A model generated the notes under the pieces. It was not told the DNA's origin, made no database searches, and was given only the letters and a program-made list of their open reading frames with translations. Below, piece after piece: positions 36,233-44,478 of a stretch of 64,000 bases of DNA (within the stretch, counting starts at the first letter, position 1; each line of letters opens with the position of its first letter). The translations under genes were made by a program, and so were the position numbers. The DNA is from Agathobacter rectalis ATCC 33656 (GTDB taxonomy: Bacteria; Bacillota; Clostridia; Lachnospirales; Lachnospiraceae): the NCBI RefSeq assembly GCF_000020605.1, contig NC_012781.1, forward strand, positions 620,001 to 684,000. Direction: 5' to 3'.

Positions 36233-36389
36233 ACATAGAGAAATTTTATTTTTGTTTATGATATTTGAAATAAGTGGCTTGTATGATATACATATATGTT
36301 TAAAAACGGGACTAATTTAAACAGAATGGAAAACTGGGCTGTCAAGCGTAATTTTTATCACATATATCAAAATAGCAACATGCACAAAA

Positions 36390-36510
36390 AAGTGGATATG
36401 CTAAACCCGGTAAATTCGGATTGGGGATAAATGTGGATAACTATCAACAAAAGTAAACCTCAAAGTGCCCTAAAAATGAGTTATGCACGGAGTTATGCAC
36501 ATTATCCACA
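36390..36510. promoter_or_regulatory. DnaA-box cluster in a 531-base non-coding gap
   Basis: Two perfect DnaA boxes lie in opposite orientation: TGTGGATAA at 36432-36440 and TTATCCACA at 36502-36510. Near matches fill the space: TTGGGGATAA at 36421, TTATGCACG at 36481, TTATGCACA at 36493 and AGTGGATAT at 36391. AT-rich sequence follows to 36690. The gap has no gene; beyond the boxes it holds the terminator at 36197 and the promoter at 36593. No dnaA, dnaN or gyrB is nearby. Confidence 0.7.
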
Positions 36511-36592
36511 TTTTTGAATGTGAGCAAAAGAACAACTGTTTTGTAAAGTTCTGATAAAGTTGCACTAAATTAGTAATATTTCGGAAATAATA

Positions 36593-36620
36593 TTGACATT
36601 TTAATTGTAAATAATATGAT
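36593..36620 (+). promoter_or_regulatory. Sigma-A promoter ahead of the WecG/TagA gene
   Basis: TTGACA and TATGAT with a 16-base spacer, about 75 bases before the ATG. A second TATAAT occurs at 36631-36636. Confidence 0.6.
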
Positions 36621-36693
36621 TAAAATGCTTTATAATTGTCGGACAACTTGAAAAGTGTTGATTATGTAAGTTAATTTTGTTATACTTCAAATT

Positions 36694-37377
36694 ATGATTA
36701 AAAAGATAGATATTGCAGGGCTACAACTTGATAACTATACAGTACGCGAGATGATCATGAGAGTCGACAGGCGTATTTCAGAGAAGATACTCACTACAAT
36801 AGAGGAAGTGAATATGGATACGCTGGCATTGGCGGAGTCTGATGAAGAAGTGAAGCAGTCACTGGAGGCGTGCGATTATACTGTCATTGCGGATGAAGGC
36901 ATACTAAGGGCGGTATCGGCAGATACTTTGCAACGTCGGCATGAGATAGAAGATCATGACTTCTTTTATGAGCTTTTTAAGAGGCTTGAGAGAAATGATA
37001 AAAAAATCTTTGTGATTGCAGAGTCGCAGAAAGCTGTTGATGAGGCTGAGGAATTTCTGCTTGGATTATTTGACAGAGCGCGAATATCTGGCAAGGGTGT
37101 TCTTGATGACTCACCGGGATGCAGCGAAAATCTTGTCAATGAAATTAACATCGTTTCACCTGATGCGATTGCATCATTTCTTCCGTCTCCGTCACAGGAG
37201 AAGTTCCTTTTACACAACAGGGAAAAGCTGTTGATGAACCTCTGGTACGGAATCGGAAATAATAAGTTCATGGGGAAAAAGCATGGATTTATTGGAAAAA
37301 TAAGAAAAATGCTTGATGTGAAGCGCCTTACGCATCTTATCAACACCTATGAACATAGACAAAACAGTTCAATATAG
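36694..37377 (+). CDS. WecG/TagA/CpsF-family glycosyltransferase (GT26)
   Basis: The 227-residue protein follows the GT26 pattern: TTIEEVNMDTLALAESDEEVKQSLEACD (family: N...a.....f...l), VIADEGILRAV with the conserved Asp-Gly, a Rossmann-like KKIFVIAESQKAVDEAEEFL and PDAIASFLPSPSQEKFLL near the end. Members transfer ManNAc or related sugars to lipid-linked precursors. The family's usual GLGxPxQE block is changed to LPSPSQE, so activity may be altered. No good ribosome site precedes the ATG. It lies downstream of the DnaA-box gap and before a terminator; no other wall-teichoic genes adjoin. Confidence 0.8.
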   Translation: MIKKIDIAGLQLDNYTVREMIMRVDRRISEKILTTIEEVNMDTLALAESDEEVKQSLEACDYTVIADEGILRAVSADTLQRRHEIEDHDFFYELFKRLERNDKKIFVIAESQKAVDEAEEFLLGLFDRARISGKGVLDDSPGCSENLVNEINIVSPDAIASFLPSPSQEKFLLHNREKLLMNLWYGIGNNKFMGKKHGFIGKIRKMLDVKRLTHLINTYEHRQNSSI

Positions 37378-37402
37378 TTAATTCTTATAACAATAAAAGA
37401 AA

Positions 37403-37451
37403 AAATAAGAGGAAATGTGTAAAAATTGTACATTTACCTCTTTATTTTTTT
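37403..37451 (+). terminator. Terminator after the WecG/TagA gene
   Basis: AAATAAGAGGAAATGT pairs with ACATTTACCTCTTTATTT (two single-base bulges) and is followed by TTTT. Confidence 0.85.
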
Positions 37452-37553
37452 GTGCGAATGTATTAAAATAATAGCAAGTATTTATGCAATTAGTTATAAA
37501 GTGACTGTGAGGGCAATGTACAGTTACAAAAAAGGGGAGAAGGAGAACGATTT

Positions 37554-38639
37554 ATGATTTCCAATCAGATACTTCAAAATACAATTGATGGCCTTAAAGG
37601 AATTACGAGAACCGATCTTTGTGTGATAGATGTTGAGGGCAAGATTCTTGCAGCTACGTTTCCGAACGCAGAGGCGTTTATAGAGCCGGCACAGGCCTTT
37701 GTTGCATCACCGGCAGACAGTCAGGTGATTAATGGATGCCAGTTTTTCAAAGTCTTTGATGATCACCAGCTGGAATATGTGCTTTTAGCTTATGGTGACA
37801 GCGAGGATGTCTACATGATAGGCAAGATTGCAAGCTTCCAGATTCAGAATCTTCTGGTTGCGTACAAGGAGCGATTTGACAAGGATAATTTTATAAAGAA
37901 TCTGCTTTTGGATAATCTCCTTCTGGTTGATATATACAATCGCGCGAAGAAGCTTCATATTGATATTGAAGTGCGACGGGTAGTATTTATTGTTGAGACA
38001 AACAGGGAGAAGGACGGCAACGAGCTTGAGAAGATCAGAAGTCTTTTCGGCGGCAAATCAAAGGATTTTGTTACAGCTGTTGACGAGAAGAATATAATAG
38101 TAGTGAAGGAACTGGCAGAAAACGAGACCTATGATGATCTCAGAAAGACAGCCGAGGTGATTTTGAATCTGTTCAGATCCGAAGCGGATGGGGTACATAT
38201 TGCATATGGTACTGTTATCAATGAGTTGAAAGAGGTGTCGCGCTCATATAAGGAGGCCAGGATGGCTCTCGATGTCGGAAAAATCTTTTTCGAGGAGAGG
38301 AATATTATAGCATATTCCCAGCTTGGAATAGGTCGTCTGATATATCAGCTCCCGATTCCTCTATGCAAGATGTTTATCAAAGAGATATTTGATGGCAAAT
38401 CCCCTGACGATTTTGATGAAGAAATATTATCTACTATAAATAAGTTCTTTGAGAATAGCCTGAATGTATCTGAGACTTCAAGACAGCTCTACATTCACAG
38501 AAATACTCTTGTATATAGATTGGACAAGCTTCAGAAAAGTACAGGGCTCGACCTTAGAGTGTTCGAGGATGCCATCACATTTAAGATTGCCCTTATGGTA
38601 GTCAAATATATGAAATATATGGAATCAATGGACTATTAA
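37554..38639 (+). CDS. CdaR/PucR-type transcriptional regulator
   Basis: The 361-residue protein has an N-terminal sensory segment similar to the sugar-diacid recognition domain, a middle GGDEF-like CdaR domain (AYGTVINELKEVSRSYKEARMALDVG) and a C-terminal PucR/HTH_30 helix-turn-helix (FFENSLNVSETSRQLYIHRNTLVYRL). Such proteins activate carbon or purine catabolic genes, but no catabolic genes adjoin. It lies 10 bases before ftsE, so this regulator and the division genes probably share transcription. AGAAGGAGAA precedes the ATG. Confidence 0.88.
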   Translation: MISNQILQNTIDGLKGITRTDLCVIDVEGKILAATFPNAEAFIEPAQAFVASPADSQVINGCQFFKVFDDHQLEYVLLAYGDSEDVYMIGKIASFQIQNLLVAYKERFDKDNFIKNLLLDNLLLVDIYNRAKKLHIDIEVRRVVFIVETNREKDGNELEKIRSLFGGKSKDFVTAVDEKNIIVVKELAENETYDDLRKTAEVILNLFRSEADGVHIAYGTVINELKEVSRSYKEARMALDVGKIFFEERNIIAYSQLGIGRLIYQLPIPLCKMFIKEIFDGKSPDDFDEEILSTINKFFENSLNVSETSRQLYIHRNTLVYRLDKLQKSTGLDLRVFEDAITFKIALMVVKYMKYMESMDY

Positions 38640-38649
38640 GGAGAAAGTA

Positions 38650-39333
38650 ATGATTAAACTTGAACATGTCAGTAAGGCATATTCTGCAGGTATACCTGCT
38701 CTCAATGATGTCAATCTCGAGATTGATGATGGAGAGTTTGTTTTCGTATGCGGAGATAGCGGATCCGGCAAATCCACTTTGATTAAGCTTCTTTTAAAGG
38801 AGCTTGATCCTACAGACGGAACGATTACTGTTGACGGAAGGAATCTGACGCGCATTCGCCACAAGCAGATTCCTAAATACAGAAGAAATGTTGGAGTCGT
38901 TTTCCAGGACTTCAGATTATTAAAGGATAGAAATGTTTATGAAAATGTAGCTTTTGCACTCAAGGTTATCGGTGCATCCACAGCTGTTATTAAGAAAAAG
39001 GTGCCACAGATGCTTTCTATGGTAGGGCTTGCTGCAAAGTACAAGTCAAAGCCGAGAGAGCTTTCGGGAGGAGAGCAGCAGAGAGTAGCTATTGCAAGAG
39101 CTCTTGTCAATGAGCCGAGCATGCTGCTTGCTGACGAGCCGACGGGTAATCTGGACAATAACAATGCGTGGGAGATTATGAAACTGCTTGAGGAAATCAA
39201 CGAGAAAGGCACAACTGTTATCGTTGTAACTCACAATCTTGAGATTGTTAAGGTTATGAAAAAACGTGTTATCACTATAAAGAAAGGTCTTATTGTATCT
39301 GACAGCAAGGATGGTGATAGTGATGAGGATTAA
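38650..39333 (+). CDS. ftsE: Cell-division ABC transporter ATPase FtsE
   Basis: The 227-residue ATPase shows Walker A GDSGSGKST (about 36-44), the Q-loop VFQDFRLL, signature LSGGEQQRVAIARAL and Walker B LLADEPTGNLD. FtsEX couples ATP hydrolysis to septal or lateral wall hydrolases. It overlaps ftsX by 11 bases. AAGGAGAAAG precedes the ATG. Confidence 0.96.
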   Translation: MIKLEHVSKAYSAGIPALNDVNLEIDDGEFVFVCGDSGSGKSTLIKLLLKELDPTDGTITVDGRNLTRIRHKQIPKYRRNVGVVFQDFRLLKDRNVYENVAFALKVIGASTAVIKKKVPQMLSMVGLAAKYKSKPRELSGGEQQRVAIARALVNEPSMLLADEPTGNLDNNNAWEIMKLLEEINEKGTTVIVVTHNLEIVKVMKKRVITIKKGLIVSDSKDGDSDED

Positions 39334-40231
39334 TACGTTTTTTTATTCAATCAAGCAGGGATTTAAGAATATATTCAGAAACAAGATGTTTTCACTGGCA
39401 TCCATAGCGACAATGGCAGCCTGTATTTTTATGTTTGGTCTGTTTTATATAGTTGTGACTAACTTCTCAAGCATGGTTAAGACAGCTGAGGAGGGTGTTG
39501 CTGTCACAGTGTTCTTTAATGAGGGCACTACAGAGGATGTAATAAAAGCGGACAAGGCTCAGATAGAAAAGAGGGCTGAGGTTGGCAAGGTGGATTATCA
39601 GTCAGCGGCCGATGCATGGAGTGATTACCAGAAGGAGTATTTTGAGGGCTACGATGAAGCTGCAGCTTCCTTTGGTGATGATAACCCTCTCAGTAATTCA
39701 GCAAATCTGCAGGTTTATTTGAATGATGTCTCTATGCAGCAGACTCTTGTAAACTATATAAAGGGGCTGGAGGGCGTCAGAAAGGTAAACCAGTCGCAGG
39801 ATGTGGCCAATACACTGACCGATTTAAATAAGCTTATCAGCTATGTATCGGGAGGTATCATTCTGATTCTTCTGTGTGTTGCGATTTTCCTTATAAGCAA
39901 CACAGTTACTACGGGTATTGCGGTCAGACGAGAGGAAATAGCTATCATGAAGCTTATTGGAGCAACTGATTTTCTGGTCAGGTCTCCGTTTGTGGTAGAA
40001 GGTATTCTCATTGGACTGATAGGATCAGCGATTCCTCTGGGATTGCTCAGTGTCATGTATGGAAAGATTTGTGCATATATTGCTAATAAGTTTAGCTTTA
40101 TAGGAAATATGATGACATTTATCCCGACAAAGGAGATTTTCTCTACACTTGTACCGGTAGCGCTTATACTGGGCGTTGGAATTGGCTTTTTGGGAAGCCG
40201 ATTCACAATTCGGAAACATTTAAGAGTATAA
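39323..40231 (+). CDS. ftsX: Cell-division membrane protein FtsX
   Basis: The start at 39323 (MRINTFFYSIKQGFKNIFRNKMFS) lies inside the end of ftsE and matches the family N-terminus; the longer frame from 39293 is not used. The 302-residue protein has an N-terminal membrane segment (about 22-44), a large outside domain, and three C-terminal spans (about 172-195, 220-245, 270-292), the FtsX topology. It is the membrane partner of FtsE and would activate a CHAP or NlpC/P60-type hydrolase; the hydrolase at 34927 is a possible but unproven client. Confidence 0.95.
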   Translation: MRINTFFYSIKQGFKNIFRNKMFSLASIATMAACIFMFGLFYIVVTNFSSMVKTAEEGVAVTVFFNEGTTEDVIKADKAQIEKRAEVGKVDYQSAADAWSDYQKEYFEGYDEAAASFGDDNPLSNSANLQVYLNDVSMQQTLVNYIKGLEGVRKVNQSQDVANTLTDLNKLISYVSGGIILILLCVAIFLISNTVTTGIAVRREEIAIMKLIGATDFLVRSPFVVEGILIGLIGSAIPLGLLSVMYGKICAYIANKFSFIGNMMTFIPTKEIFSTLVPVALILGVGIGFLGSRFTIRKHLRV

Positions 40232-40244
40232 TAATAATTATGAC

Positions 40245-40274
40245 GGCCTGGCTCCGATCGGAGACAGGCTGTTT
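40245..40274 (+). terminator. Terminator after ftsX
   Basis: GCCTG/CAGGC flanks the 12-bp palindrome CTCCGATCGGAG with one mismatched pair between, followed by TGTTTT. Only moderately T-rich. Confidence 0.65.
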
Positions 40275-40311
40275 TAAGTTCATATCATAATATAGAGAGG
40301 ACAGGACTGAA

Positions 40312-41640
40312 ATGGATAATTCAAACAACAACGGCTTAGAATACGATGATAATTCAGATATTAGCGATAAAAAGCCTCATAGAAAGGGATTTAGAAATGG
40401 GTTCGGTGTCGGGATTGCTACAGGTATAGTGACCACCATTGTGCTTGGATTGATTGTGCTCTTTGCATACACAATGATTACAGGCAGGAGCGTGCATACC
40501 GTTGCAAAAAGCGCAGATGTGCTTGACGACAAGACCGTGCAGAAAATCGATGAGCTTGCGAACTACATAGACGAGTATTACTATGAGGATTACGATAAGG
40601 ATGATTTGGAAAACGGTCTGCTGCATGGTGTGATGGAGGGACTAAATGATCCTTATTCGGTTTATTATACAGCGGATGAGTATAAGGAACTGCAAATTAG
40701 CACGACAGGCACTTATTATGGTATCGGGGCTGCGTTAAAGCAGGACCCGAACACAAAGCAGGTGACAGTTTCGAAGGTATACAGTGGTACACCTTCTGAG
40801 GAAGCGGGACTTAAAAAGGATGACGAAATAGTTTCTGTTGATGGTGTTGAGGCAACATCCGAGGATCTCACAAAGCTTGTTGCCAAAATCAGAGGTAAGG
40901 AGGGCACTAAGGTTACGCTTGAAATCAGACGTGGCGAGGAGGCTGACCCATTTACCGTTGAGGTGGAGCGTAAAAATGTTGAGCTGCCATCAGTGGACAG
41001 CAAGCTGCTTGACAATGGAGTAGGATATATCCAGGTCAGTGAGTTTCAGACAAACACGGCAAGTCAGTTTGAGGATGCACTTGACGGACTTACAAATCAG
41101 GGTATGAAGGGTCTTATAGTGGATTTGCGTGCTAATCCGGGAGGACTACTTACCGCAGTGACAGAAATGGTTGACAGACTGCTTCCGGCAGAAACAGTTG
41201 GCAAGCTTCCTGCAGGAACTGTCGTGTATACAAAGGATAAAAACGGAAATATCCAGACCTTTGGTGATGACGATGGAAAACAGATTGACTGTCCTATCGT
41301 AGTGCTTGTCGATGAAAACAGCGCAAGTGCGTCTGAAATTTTTGCGGGAGCCATGAAGGATTACAATGAGGATGGTTATATTGATGCAACACTTGTAGGC
41401 AAAAAGACCTTTGGAAAAGGAATTGTACAGACTATTTACAATCTTTCCGATGGCGACGCTGTAAAGATTACCACATCGAAGTACTACACACCAAACGGTC
41501 ACAATATCCACAAAAAGGGTATCGAGCCTGATGTAGAGGTCGATTATGAATATACAGGAGATACAAATGCAGACTATGACATGCAGTATGATGTGCAGCT
41601 TCAGAAAGCGATTGAGGTGATGAATGAAAAGCTTAAATAA
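40312..41640 (+). CDS. C-terminal processing peptidase (S41, CtpA/CtpB-like)
   Basis: The 442-residue protein has a cytoplasmic N-terminus, one membrane segment (about 32-56), a PDZ domain (TGTYYGIGAALKQDP ... VSVDGVEA) and the S41 protease core, with the catalytic Ser in DENSASASEIFAGA and Lys in GKKTFGKGIVQ. It trims or degrades secreted or wall proteins outside the membrane. The order ftsE-ftsX-ctp is common in Firmicutes, supporting a role in wall growth. Its last 17 bases overlap the VanZ-like gene. Confidence 0.95.
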   Translation: MDNSNNNGLEYDDNSDISDKKPHRKGFRNGFGVGIATGIVTTIVLGLIVLFAYTMITGRSVHTVAKSADVLDDKTVQKIDELANYIDEYYYEDYDKDDLENGLLHGVMEGLNDPYSVYYTADEYKELQISTTGTYYGIGAALKQDPNTKQVTVSKVYSGTPSEEAGLKKDDEIVSVDGVEATSEDLTKLVAKIRGKEGTKVTLEIRRGEEADPFTVEVERKNVELPSVDSKLLDNGVGYIQVSEFQTNTASQFEDALDGLTNQGMKGLIVDLRANPGGLLTAVTEMVDRLLPAETVGKLPAGTVVYTKDKNGNIQTFGDDDGKQIDCPIVVLVDENSASASEIFAGAMKDYNEDGYIDATLVGKKTFGKGIVQTIYNLSDGDAVKITTSKYYTPNGHNIHKKGIEPDVEVDYEYTGDTNADYDMQYDVQLQKAIEVMNEKLK

Positions 41641-42115
41641 GATTGCATGCTTTCTCATGCTGTGCTGGATGGTAGTCATCTTTATGTTTTCGGCGGAGCC
41701 TGACACCGAGTCGTCTGAGCTCAGCGGCAGCGTCAGCTATCGCATAGTTTCTGTGGTCAATACCATTACCGCAAGCCACTGGGATGAGAAGGAGCTGCTC
41801 GATAAGGCAGAGCTTATAGACTATCCGGTGAGAAAATGTGCCCACATGAGTGAGTATGCCATTCTAACATTGCTTGGCTTTTTGACATTTTCGTTCTTGC
41901 ATGGCAGAGGAAGATTTTTGGTTCCGATAGGCGTGACCTTCCTATATGCCTGCACAGATGAATTTCACCAGCTGTTCGTGCCCGGCCGGGCCGGCAGATT
42001 CACGGACGTACTGATTGATACCACAGGCGGTATCATTATGCTGCTATTTATTGCGCTTGTTACACGCGTAGCACGTAAGAAGCATACAGCAGGCACTGCA
42101 AAACCGAAAATATGA
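41624..42115 (+). CDS. VanZ-like membrane protein
   Basis: The 163-residue protein has four membrane segments and the VanZ motifs VRKCAHMSEYAIL, a conserved Asp-Glu-x-H-Q in CTDEFHQLFVPGRAGRFTDVLIDTTG and an N-terminal span ending in FMFSAEP. VanZ relatives give low-level teicoplanin resistance in enterococci, but most are uncharacterised, so no resistance is claimed. It overlaps the protease gene by 17 bases and is likely translated by coupling. Confidence 0.9.
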   Translation: MKSLNKIACFLMLCWMVVIFMFSAEPDTESSELSGSVSYRIVSVVNTITASHWDEKELLDKAELIDYPVRKCAHMSEYAILTLLGFLTFSFLHGRGRFLVPIGVTFLYACTDEFHQLFVPGRAGRFTDVLIDTTGGIIMLLFIALVTRVARKKHTAGTAKPKI

Positions 42116-42139
42116 AAACATGAAGACACGAAGAGAAGT

Positions 42140-42184
42140 GGGCTGTAATCGTTGTCGGTCACACTGTTAGGTGTGAACAGTAAC
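42140..42184. repeat. Short dispersed hairpin repeat, copy 1
   Basis: GGGCTGTAATCGTTGTCGG... ending GGTGTGAACAGTAAC is shared, with few changes, with 52511-52553. The two halves GTTGTCGGTCACAC and GTGTGAACAGTAAC form an imperfect hairpin. It lies just after the VanZ-like gene. Confidence 0.75.
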
Positions 42185-42235
42185 AGTCATGATAACAAGC
42201 GTGATGATAAGCATGATTATAAGTGCCAAATTTAG

Positions 42236-42264
42236 TTGCAGTTTTCTAATATAATCGGTATAAT
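42236..42264 (+). promoter_or_regulatory. Sigma-A promoter probably driving prfB
   Basis: TTGCAG and a perfect TATAAT with a 17-base spacer lie 324 bases before the prfB start. If used, the whole long-hairpin repeat copy B would be in the prfB leader RNA. Confidence 0.65.
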
Positions 42265-42330
42265 AAGGGTATTGACGCTGGCCGAAAAAACATGGCATAT
42301 AACATACGTTTTTAATATGTGCCACAACCA

Positions 42331-42539
42331 GCTTCCCGCCTGGTAAACCCAGGTTTACGGCCGGCACACAGCATGTTCCGAAGAAAAATATGAACTGCCA
42401 CGGGGTTCCATCAAAAATATGAATGAAACAAAGTGAAAATAAAAAATCACTATCCGAAAAAAATCCCGTGGCTGACTTCATATTTTTCAGAGGAATATAC
42501 TGTGTGCCGGCCGCACCCCACAACCTGAATGCGGGAAGC
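42331..42539. repeat. Long-hairpin dispersed repeat, copy B (upstream of prfB)
   Basis: Arms pair as GCTTCCCGC (42331) with GCGGGAAGC (42531); GGCCGGCACACAG (42359) with CTGTGTGCCGGCC (to 42512), perfect; TTCC with GGAA; GAAAAATATGAA with TTCATATTTTTC, perfect; GCCACGGG with CCCGTGGC, perfect. The loop is A-rich. Sequence and order match copy A at 14941-15158, same orientation. Together with the short repeat and the promoter this fills the 472-base gap between the VanZ gene and prfB. Confidence 0.88.
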
Positions 42540-42587
42540 GTAATTAAAGCCACAAAGCGTCTAAAATGTAAAGAAAGAGGTGATTCT

Positions 42588-43701
42588 GTGGTAGAGTTGG
42601 ATAATTTCAAGTCCACGCTCCAAGGCTACAAAGCCCCACTACAGGAAGTGAGGGATTCACTTTGACCTGGCTAATAAAGAAGAAAAAATCCAGGAATTAG
42701 AGCGAGAAATGGAAGCTCCTGACTTCTGGGATGACCCGGAGAAGTCACAGAGCAAGATGAAAGAGCTTAAGAGTATGAAGGATGATGTAGCTACATACGC
42801 AAAGCTCAAGGAACAGTACGAAGATATAGAGACGATGATTGAGATGGGCTATGAGGAGAACGATGAGTCACTCATACCCGAGATACAGCAGATGCTTGAT
42901 GATTTTGAAAGCACATATGACGGTATCAGAATGAAGACTCTTTTGTCGGGAGAATATGATAAATGCAATGCGATTCTGAGGCTCAATGCAGGTGCAGGTG
43001 GTACCGAGTCGTGTGACTGGGCGTCCATGCTGTTTCGTATGTACTCGAAGTGGGCTGATAAAAAGGGCTTTACCCTTGAGGTACTCGATTCGCTTGATGG
43101 CGATGAAGCCGGTATCAAGTCCATTACCTTCCAGGTAAACGGAGAGAATGCATATGGGTATCTAAAGTCTGAAAAGGGTGTGCACAGGCTTGTTCGTATT
43201 TCGCCGTTTAATGCGGCGGGAAAAAGGCAGACCTCATTCGTATCATGTGATGTCATGCCGGATATTGAGGAGGATCTCGATATTGAGGTGAAGGACGAGG
43301 ATATCAGAATTGATACCTACCGCTCAAGTGGAGCAGGAGGACAGCATATCAATAAAACTTCGTCAGCTATTCGTATCACACATTTTCCATCAGGGATCGT
43401 GGTACAGTGTCAGAATGAGCGTTCACAGCATATGAACAAGGACAAAGCCATGCAGATGTTAAAGGCAAAGCTGTATCTTTTAAAGCAGGAAGAAAATGCT
43501 GCAAAGGAGGCTGGCATCAGAGGCGAGGTCAAGGAAATTGGCTGGGGAAGCCAGATACGTTCGTATGTGCTTCAGCCTTACACCATGGTCAAGGATCACA
43601 GGACAGATGTGGAGACCGGTAATGCGGATGCGGTACTCGATGGCAATATAGATATATTTATCAATGGTTATCTGAAGTGGCTTGCAACACGTTCAGAATA
43701 A
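42588..43701 (+). CDS. prfB: Peptide chain release factor 2, with programmed +1 frameshift
   Basis: RF2 reads UGA and UAA stops. Translation starts at GTG 42588 (AAAGAGGTG upstream), runs 25 codons to CTT at 42660-42662, meets in-frame TGA at 42663, and continues after a +1 shift by skipping T42663 (GAC at 42664), giving joined segments 42588-42662 and 42664-43701, 370 residues. The main part has the SPF stop-recognition tripeptide (RISPFNAAGKRQTSF) and the catalytic GGQ in SSGAGGQHINKT. RF2 shortage favours the shift, so the gene regulates itself. A promoter at 42236 and the long-hairpin repeat lie upstream. Confidence 0.97.
42651..42666 (+). promoter_or_regulatory. prfB +1 frameshift site
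   Basis: AGGG (internal Shine-Dalgarno-like), five bases, then CTT TGA C. The slippery CTT TGA C is the canonical RF2 site; the spacer of five is slightly longer than the three of E. coli. Confidence 0.95.
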
Positions 43702-43711
43702 GGAGGCAAAT

Positions 43712-44467
43712 GTGGGTTTAGTTATAGCTGTGGCGATATTAGCAGTTCTGACAGCTGCCGGAGTGACCGTTTATATTAAAGTCAGACGGTTGTCTGAAAG
43801 TCTTCTTGGTACACCTGATGTCACAGAGGGCATCAATCGTATCAGGGAGAATGTCTCTACGACTCCCAAGTCGGTTTCAGGCATGACGCGCCTTATGGAG
43901 CCACAGATAAAAAGGGATTTTCCGGAGTTTGTCTGGGAACAGTTTAAGAGAATGTCAGAAAGAGTGCTTGTGTCAGCACTTTGTGCAATCACGACTGAGG
44001 ATATTTACAAGCTGGACCGTGAGGCTTCTGATGAGGTAAGACAGCAGGTGCAGGTGCGTATAGACAGCAATGAAGCAGCTGGCTTTACAGAGCATTTTGA
44101 CGAGATCAGGGTGCATCAGACTGAAATCTCAAACTATGTGAAAAGAGATGGAAGGTGCGTCATCAGTATACAGAGTGCGGTTGAGTATTTTTACTACAAG
44201 AGTGCCTCAGGAAAGCTTATCAGTGGTGATAAAGAGTATAAAAAGCAGACCAGATACAATATGGAGCTTGTATACATACAGGATATAGATATGCTGGATA
44301 ATGCAGGGATAGGCAGTGCAGTTGGCACTACATGTCCGAATTGCGGTGCTCCGGTCAGAAGTCTTGGAGCAAAGAAATGTGAATATTGTGGCTCATATGT
44401 TGAGCCTGTCAATATAAAAGTATGGAAGCTACAGAGCTTTCATGAAGTTGATTACAACCATATCTAA
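43712..44467 (+). CDS. Membrane-anchored zinc-ribbon protein, Tim44-like domain
   Basis: The GTG at 43712 has AAGGAGG eight bases upstream and is preferred to the ATG at 43682, which overlaps prfB. The 251-residue protein has an N-terminal membrane segment (about 2-20), a central alpha/beta domain resembling the Tim44 C-terminal fold (MEPQIKRDFPEFVWEQFK ... VHQTEISNYVKRDGRCVISIQSAVEYFYY split by loops) and a C-terminal zinc ribbon (CPNCGAPVRSLGAKKCEYCG). Function is unknown. It lies 11 bases before the SPFH gene and both end in zinc ribbons, suggesting a common membrane complex. Confidence 0.75.
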   Translation: MGLVIAVAILAVLTAAGVTVYIKVRRLSESLLGTPDVTEGINRIRENVSTTPKSVSGMTRLMEPQIKRDFPEFVWEQFKRMSERVLVSALCAITTEDIYKLDREASDEVRQQVQVRIDSNEAAGFTEHFDEIRVHQTEISNYVKRDGRCVISIQSAVEYFYYKSASGKLISGDKEYKKQTRYNMELVYIQDIDMLDNAGIGSAVGTTCPNCGAPVRSLGAKKCEYCGSYVEPVNIKVWKLQSFHEVDYNHI

Positions 44468-44478
44468 GGAGGAAGAAA

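Noticed and set aside
36390..36510. Chromosomal replication origin
   Set aside because: The boxes are real, but dnaA, dnaN, recF, gyrB and rpmH are absent, and gene orientation does not switch here. Kept as a DnaA-box cluster only.
41624..42115. Glycopeptide resistance determinant (VanZ)
   Set aside because: Only a lone VanZ-like protein is present, with no other van genes; such proteins are widespread and mostly unrelated to resistance.
42423..42665. Stand-alone 80-codon gene before prfB
   Set aside because: Only its last 25 codons, from GTG 42588, are coding, as the first part of RF2; the rest runs through the repeat element.
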